Source: Haloarcula nitratireducens (GTDB taxonomy: Archaea; Halobacteriota; Halobacteria; Halobacteriales; Haloarculaceae). Taken from it: a stretch of 32,559 nt of DNA. How positions within the stretch are numbered: the first letter of the stretch is position 1; every line of letters starts with the position of its first letter. The position numbers and the translations under genes were made by a program. The notes below the pieces were generated by a model that was not told the DNA's origin, searched no databases, and saw only the letters and a program-made list of their open reading frames with translations. This document shows, piece by piece, positions 32,084 to 32,559 of this stretch. The DNA lies in NCBI RefSeq assembly GCF_019599505.1, contig NZ_RKLT01000031.1:1-32559 (forward strand), in the 5' to 3' direction.

Positions 32084-32554
32084 ATGTGGGTCCAAGGAGC
32101 CGTAATTTGGGGGACGAACTCGCTTGCAATCCAGACAGGCCGACTCGCCTCATCACTCCCGGTCGTTCTAGATCGAAGTGGTGTCTACGAACTCACCGCG
32201 CTCGTGGCCATAGCTGTCTCGACGCGCGGGGTCATGGTTTGGCACCGGCGCGCTGGGCCACGCTGGCGCGAAGAGTTCGAGCGAGTCCAGAGCTTCCGTG
32301 ACTGGTCCATTAGTCGACGTGAGGGCCTCATCCTTATCGCCGGAATCCTCCTTTTGGCTGTAGCAAATTATCGAGAGGCATCCATGGTCGTCGCCACGGC
32401 AACTGAGTCCGGGACGGACTGCTCACTGTTACTCTACAGGCGGAGTAAGGCGAGTGCCTCGGGGCTTGACCCCGAGGGTGAAGCCGACACGAACATTGAA
32501 CAAACCACGCCACGTACAATAGTCCACAGTCAGAGAACCCAAAAGACGGATTAA
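32084..32554 (+). CDS. Membrane protein fragment with a C-terminus replaced by a transposon end
   Basis: The frame (ATG 32084, GTG 32081 possible) gives about 156 residues. The first 110 look like a real protein: WGTNSLAIQTGRLASSLPVV, LDRSGVYELTALVAIAVSTR, REEFERVQSFRDW and a membrane helix LILIAGILLLAVANYREASM. The remaining 45 residues are translated from the 45-bp transposon end at 32433 and flanking DNA. No TATA-like box precedes the start and the frame closes at a stop 42 nt upstream, so the N-terminus may also be truncated. I do not recognise the family. It is divergent from the flippase gene. Confidence 0.45.
   Translation: MWVQGAVIWGTNSLAIQTGRLASSLPVVLDRSGVYELTALVAIAVSTRGVMVWHRRAGPRWREEFERVQSFRDWSISRREGLILIAGILLLAVANYREASMVVATATESGTDCSLLLYRRSKASASGLDPEGEADTNIEQTTPRTIVHSQRTQKTD
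32433..32477. repeat. Solo IS605-type transposon end, second copy
   Basis: CCTCGGGG (32457-32464) pairs with CCCCGAGG (32470-32477) around CTTGA, preceded by TCTACAGGCGGAG. It matches 2271-2315 at 41 of 45 positions in the same orientation, 30,162 bp away. It lies inside the open frame of the membrane-protein fragment. Confidence 0.6.
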
Positions 32555-32559
32555 AGACC

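Noticed and set aside
30447..32156. 569-codon minus-strand frame across the flippase and YciC-like genes
   Set aside because: It covers two well-supported genes in other frames and is Arg-rich without recognisable content.
2271..32477. The two 45-bp repeats as attachment sites of an integrated element
   Set aside because: They are imperfect, carry transposon-type hairpins and no integrase or tRNA lies next to them; independent transposon ends explain them better.
1..32559. CRISPR arrays, tRNA or rRNA genes, integrase, replication origin
   Set aside because: I looked for regularly spaced repeats, cloverleaf-like segments with a GGTTCGAATCC-type loop, tyrosine recombinase and Orc/Cdc6 motifs, and saw none.

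Overview
The window looks like chromosomal DNA of a halophilic archaeon (class Halobacteria). The predicted proteins are rich in Asp and Glu, coding DNA is GC-rich with AT-rich intergenic patches, and many starts have a TATA-like box about 20-33 nt upstream, as expected for leaderless transcripts. The recognisable families are haloarchaeal: CheF, AglF, an AglB-like Stt3 protein, PemK/VapBC modules and TnpB of IS200/IS605 type. I cannot name the genus.

Left end (1-3630) is a graveyard of toxin-antitoxin modules and transposon debris. A TnpB element cuts a PemK/MazF-like toxin whose HTH partner is intact. A 365-bp non-autonomous element plus a nonsense codon kills vapC, while vapB and a perfect palindromic operator survive. 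Between them lies an isolated cheF gene for archaellum control.

The middle (3630-19250) is mainly envelope carbohydrate metabolism. A glmU-like gene overlaps glmS (amino-sugar precursors). A DUF4330-type membrane-anchored protein and its small neighbour, a small zinc-motif protein, a polyprenyl-phosphate sugar transferase, an AglB-like oligosaccharyltransferase paralog with an altered catalytic motif, a DUF457 membrane protein and an asparagine-synthase-like protein without its glutaminase cysteine all lie on the minus strand. They are followed by an aldehyde dehydrogenase, with an amber-interrupted downstream frame, and by aglF.

From 19346 to 26620 a tight minus-strand operon of six overlapping or abutting genes encodes what I read as a minimal type IV secretion-like machine. 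It holds a VirB2-like pilin, a large surface protein, a Tat lipoprotein, a VirB6-like membrane channel, a PrgI/VirB3-like protein joined to a TraC/VirB4 N-terminal-like domain, and a VirB4 ATPase. No relaxase or VirD4 coupling protein is visible anywhere in the window. That composition resembles archaeal Ced/Ted DNA-import systems more than a complete conjugative element, and it is the most interesting feature here.

The right end (27100-32559) has a winged-helix regulator with a palindrome in its promoter and a frameshifted small partner, several membrane proteins (DUF2238-like, DUF457, a YciC-like multi-pass protein and an AglD/YbhN-type flippase), another IS605-type non-autonomous element, and a membrane-protein fragment whose C-terminus is overwritten by a transposon end. 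A 45-bp sequence at 2271 and again at 32433 (41/45 identical) is probably two copies of the same transposon end.
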